A stretch of DNA of 64,000 nucleotides, taken from an uncultured Pseudomonadales bacterium. Its GTDB lineage: Bacteria; Pseudomonadota; Gammaproteobacteria; Pseudomonadales; Azotimanducaceae. The notes under the pieces were generated by a model. The model was not told the DNA's origin. It made no database searches and saw nothing but the letters and a program-made list of their open reading frames with translations. Both the position numbers and the translations under genes were made by a program. The stretch covers positions 2,852,001 to 2,916,000 of the forward strand of contig OY282460.1 in the NCBI GenBank assembly GCA_958296295.1, written 5' to 3'. Numbering within the stretch: position 1 is the first letter of the stretch; every line of letters begins with the position of its first letter. This document shows positions 63,617 to 64,000 of the stretch, piece by piece.

Positions 63617-64000
63617 TCAGAACCGGAACTCGACTGTGGCGCGCTTGATTTGTCGTCGGCTGCAATTGGTCTCGCCGGCGGCGAACTCGAACCGCCACTG
63701 ACGCGCCAACACCCGTGCTTCATTGGCGAATATGTCGAAATACTGCGGCCTGGTCGCGGCTGACGAATCGGCTATCACCTCCACGGTGTCGTCTGAGATC
63801 CCGCCCTGCTCGTTCAAAACGAACTGCAGCACAATGGTGGCCGAGCCGAAGTTGATCCGACGGCCTCGCGGATACGCGTCGGTATTCCGGTATTCGGGCA
63901 TGAGTGTGGAGGCGCAAATCGCCTCCGCGTCCGTCTGCGGGTCAACCGCGGCGGTGTCCGGCAACGCCGGGTCCGGCGTGGCGGGCTCGGCCGGCTGCGG
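63617..64000 (-). CDS. TonB C-terminal-like domain protein (partial)
   Basis: Partial: the 5' end lies beyond the right edge of the window. At least 127 residues: a Pro/Ala-rich stretch reading 'PQPAEPATPDPALPDTAA' at the edge, then a TonB-C-like domain 'NFGSATIVLQFVLNEQGGIS' to 'ARVLARQWRFEFAAGETNCS', ending 'ATVEFRF'. It is probably a TonB/TolA-like periplasmic protein and is not closely related to the two tonB genes at 44.6-45.9 kb. It lies 98 nt upstream of copy B on the same strand and may head that operon. Confidence 0.65.
   Translation of the reverse strand, partial: PQPAEPATPDPALPDTAAVDPQTDAEAICASTLMPEYRNTDAYPRGRRINFGSATIVLQFVLNEQGGISDDTVEVIADSSAATRPQYFDIFANEARVLARQWRFEFAAGETNCSRRQIKRATVEFRF

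Noticed and set aside
1..64000. CRISPR arrays, rRNA genes, prophage genes
   Set aside because: No regularly spaced repeats, no rRNA sequence and no phage structural genes were seen on either strand.

Overview
The window is 64 kb of gene-dense, GC-rich bacterial DNA. Gene content points to an uncultured gammaproteobacterium, probably marine or host-associated (inference, moderate confidence). The signs are sdhCDAB, a c-type cytochrome maturation tail (ccmGHI), a Vibrio TonB2-like DUF3450/TtpC/ExbB/ExbD/TonB/TPR locus, PhoBR, AmtB, a single-chain biotin-dependent carboxylase, and repeated phytanoyl-CoA-dioxygenase-like (PhyH) and luciferase-like (LLM) oxidoreductases. GTG and TTG starts and GTGA/ATGA overlaps are common, and several starts were fixed by Shine-Dalgarno sequences rather than by ATG.

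Layout. 1-3.8 kb: end of a DUF499-type ATPase module, possibly phage defence. 3.8-8.8 kb: giant carboxylase. 9.0-12.4 kb: sdhCDAB. 12.4-16.8 kb: DUF2799 lipoprotein, a PhyH enzyme and ccmGHI. 16.8-22.3 kb: four paralogous membrane proteins mixed with a PhyH gene and a TesB thioesterase; this area carries a partial segmental duplication with an in-frame deletion scar. 22.3-27.8 kb: LLM enzyme, two convergent AAA-ATPase/PD-(D/E)XK paralogues around an orphan Phd-like antitoxin, and tRNA-Ser(CGA). 28.0-36.2 kb: methyltransferase and a tightly packed minus-strand operon (LLM enzyme, alpha/beta hydrolase, HAD hydrolase, then a polyamine-type ABC importer). 36.2-41.1 kb: SDR, PhyH, PhoBR, dienelactone hydrolase. 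41.3-47.3 kb: energised TonB system with two tandem TonB genes. 47.4-51.0 kb: riboflavin synthase apparently starting at ATT, amidohydrolase, D-2-hydroxyacid dehydrogenase, orphan response regulator. 51.3-56.8 kb: secreted HEXXH protein with an internal module duplication, nuclease-like protein, AmtB, roadblock-like protein. 56.97-58.50 kb: intact ISKra4-type element with perfect terminal repeats and a 9-bp target duplication. 58.6-64.0 kb: a signalling or envelope cluster made of a degenerate kinase-PEGA-FGE-like protein between two divergent exported paralogues, followed by a TonB-C-like protein cut by the window edge.

How the genes work together. sdhCDAB and ccmGHI serve respiration. The 33.4-36.2 kb enzymes are translationally coupled and lie directly upstream of an ABC importer, so uptake and breakdown of one nitrogenous or organic compound is a reasonable inference. 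The TonB locus would energise outer-membrane import. The 58.6-64.0 kb cluster has no function I can name and is, with the 16.8-22.3 kb duplication array and the HEXXH double-module protein, the best place to look for undescribed biology.
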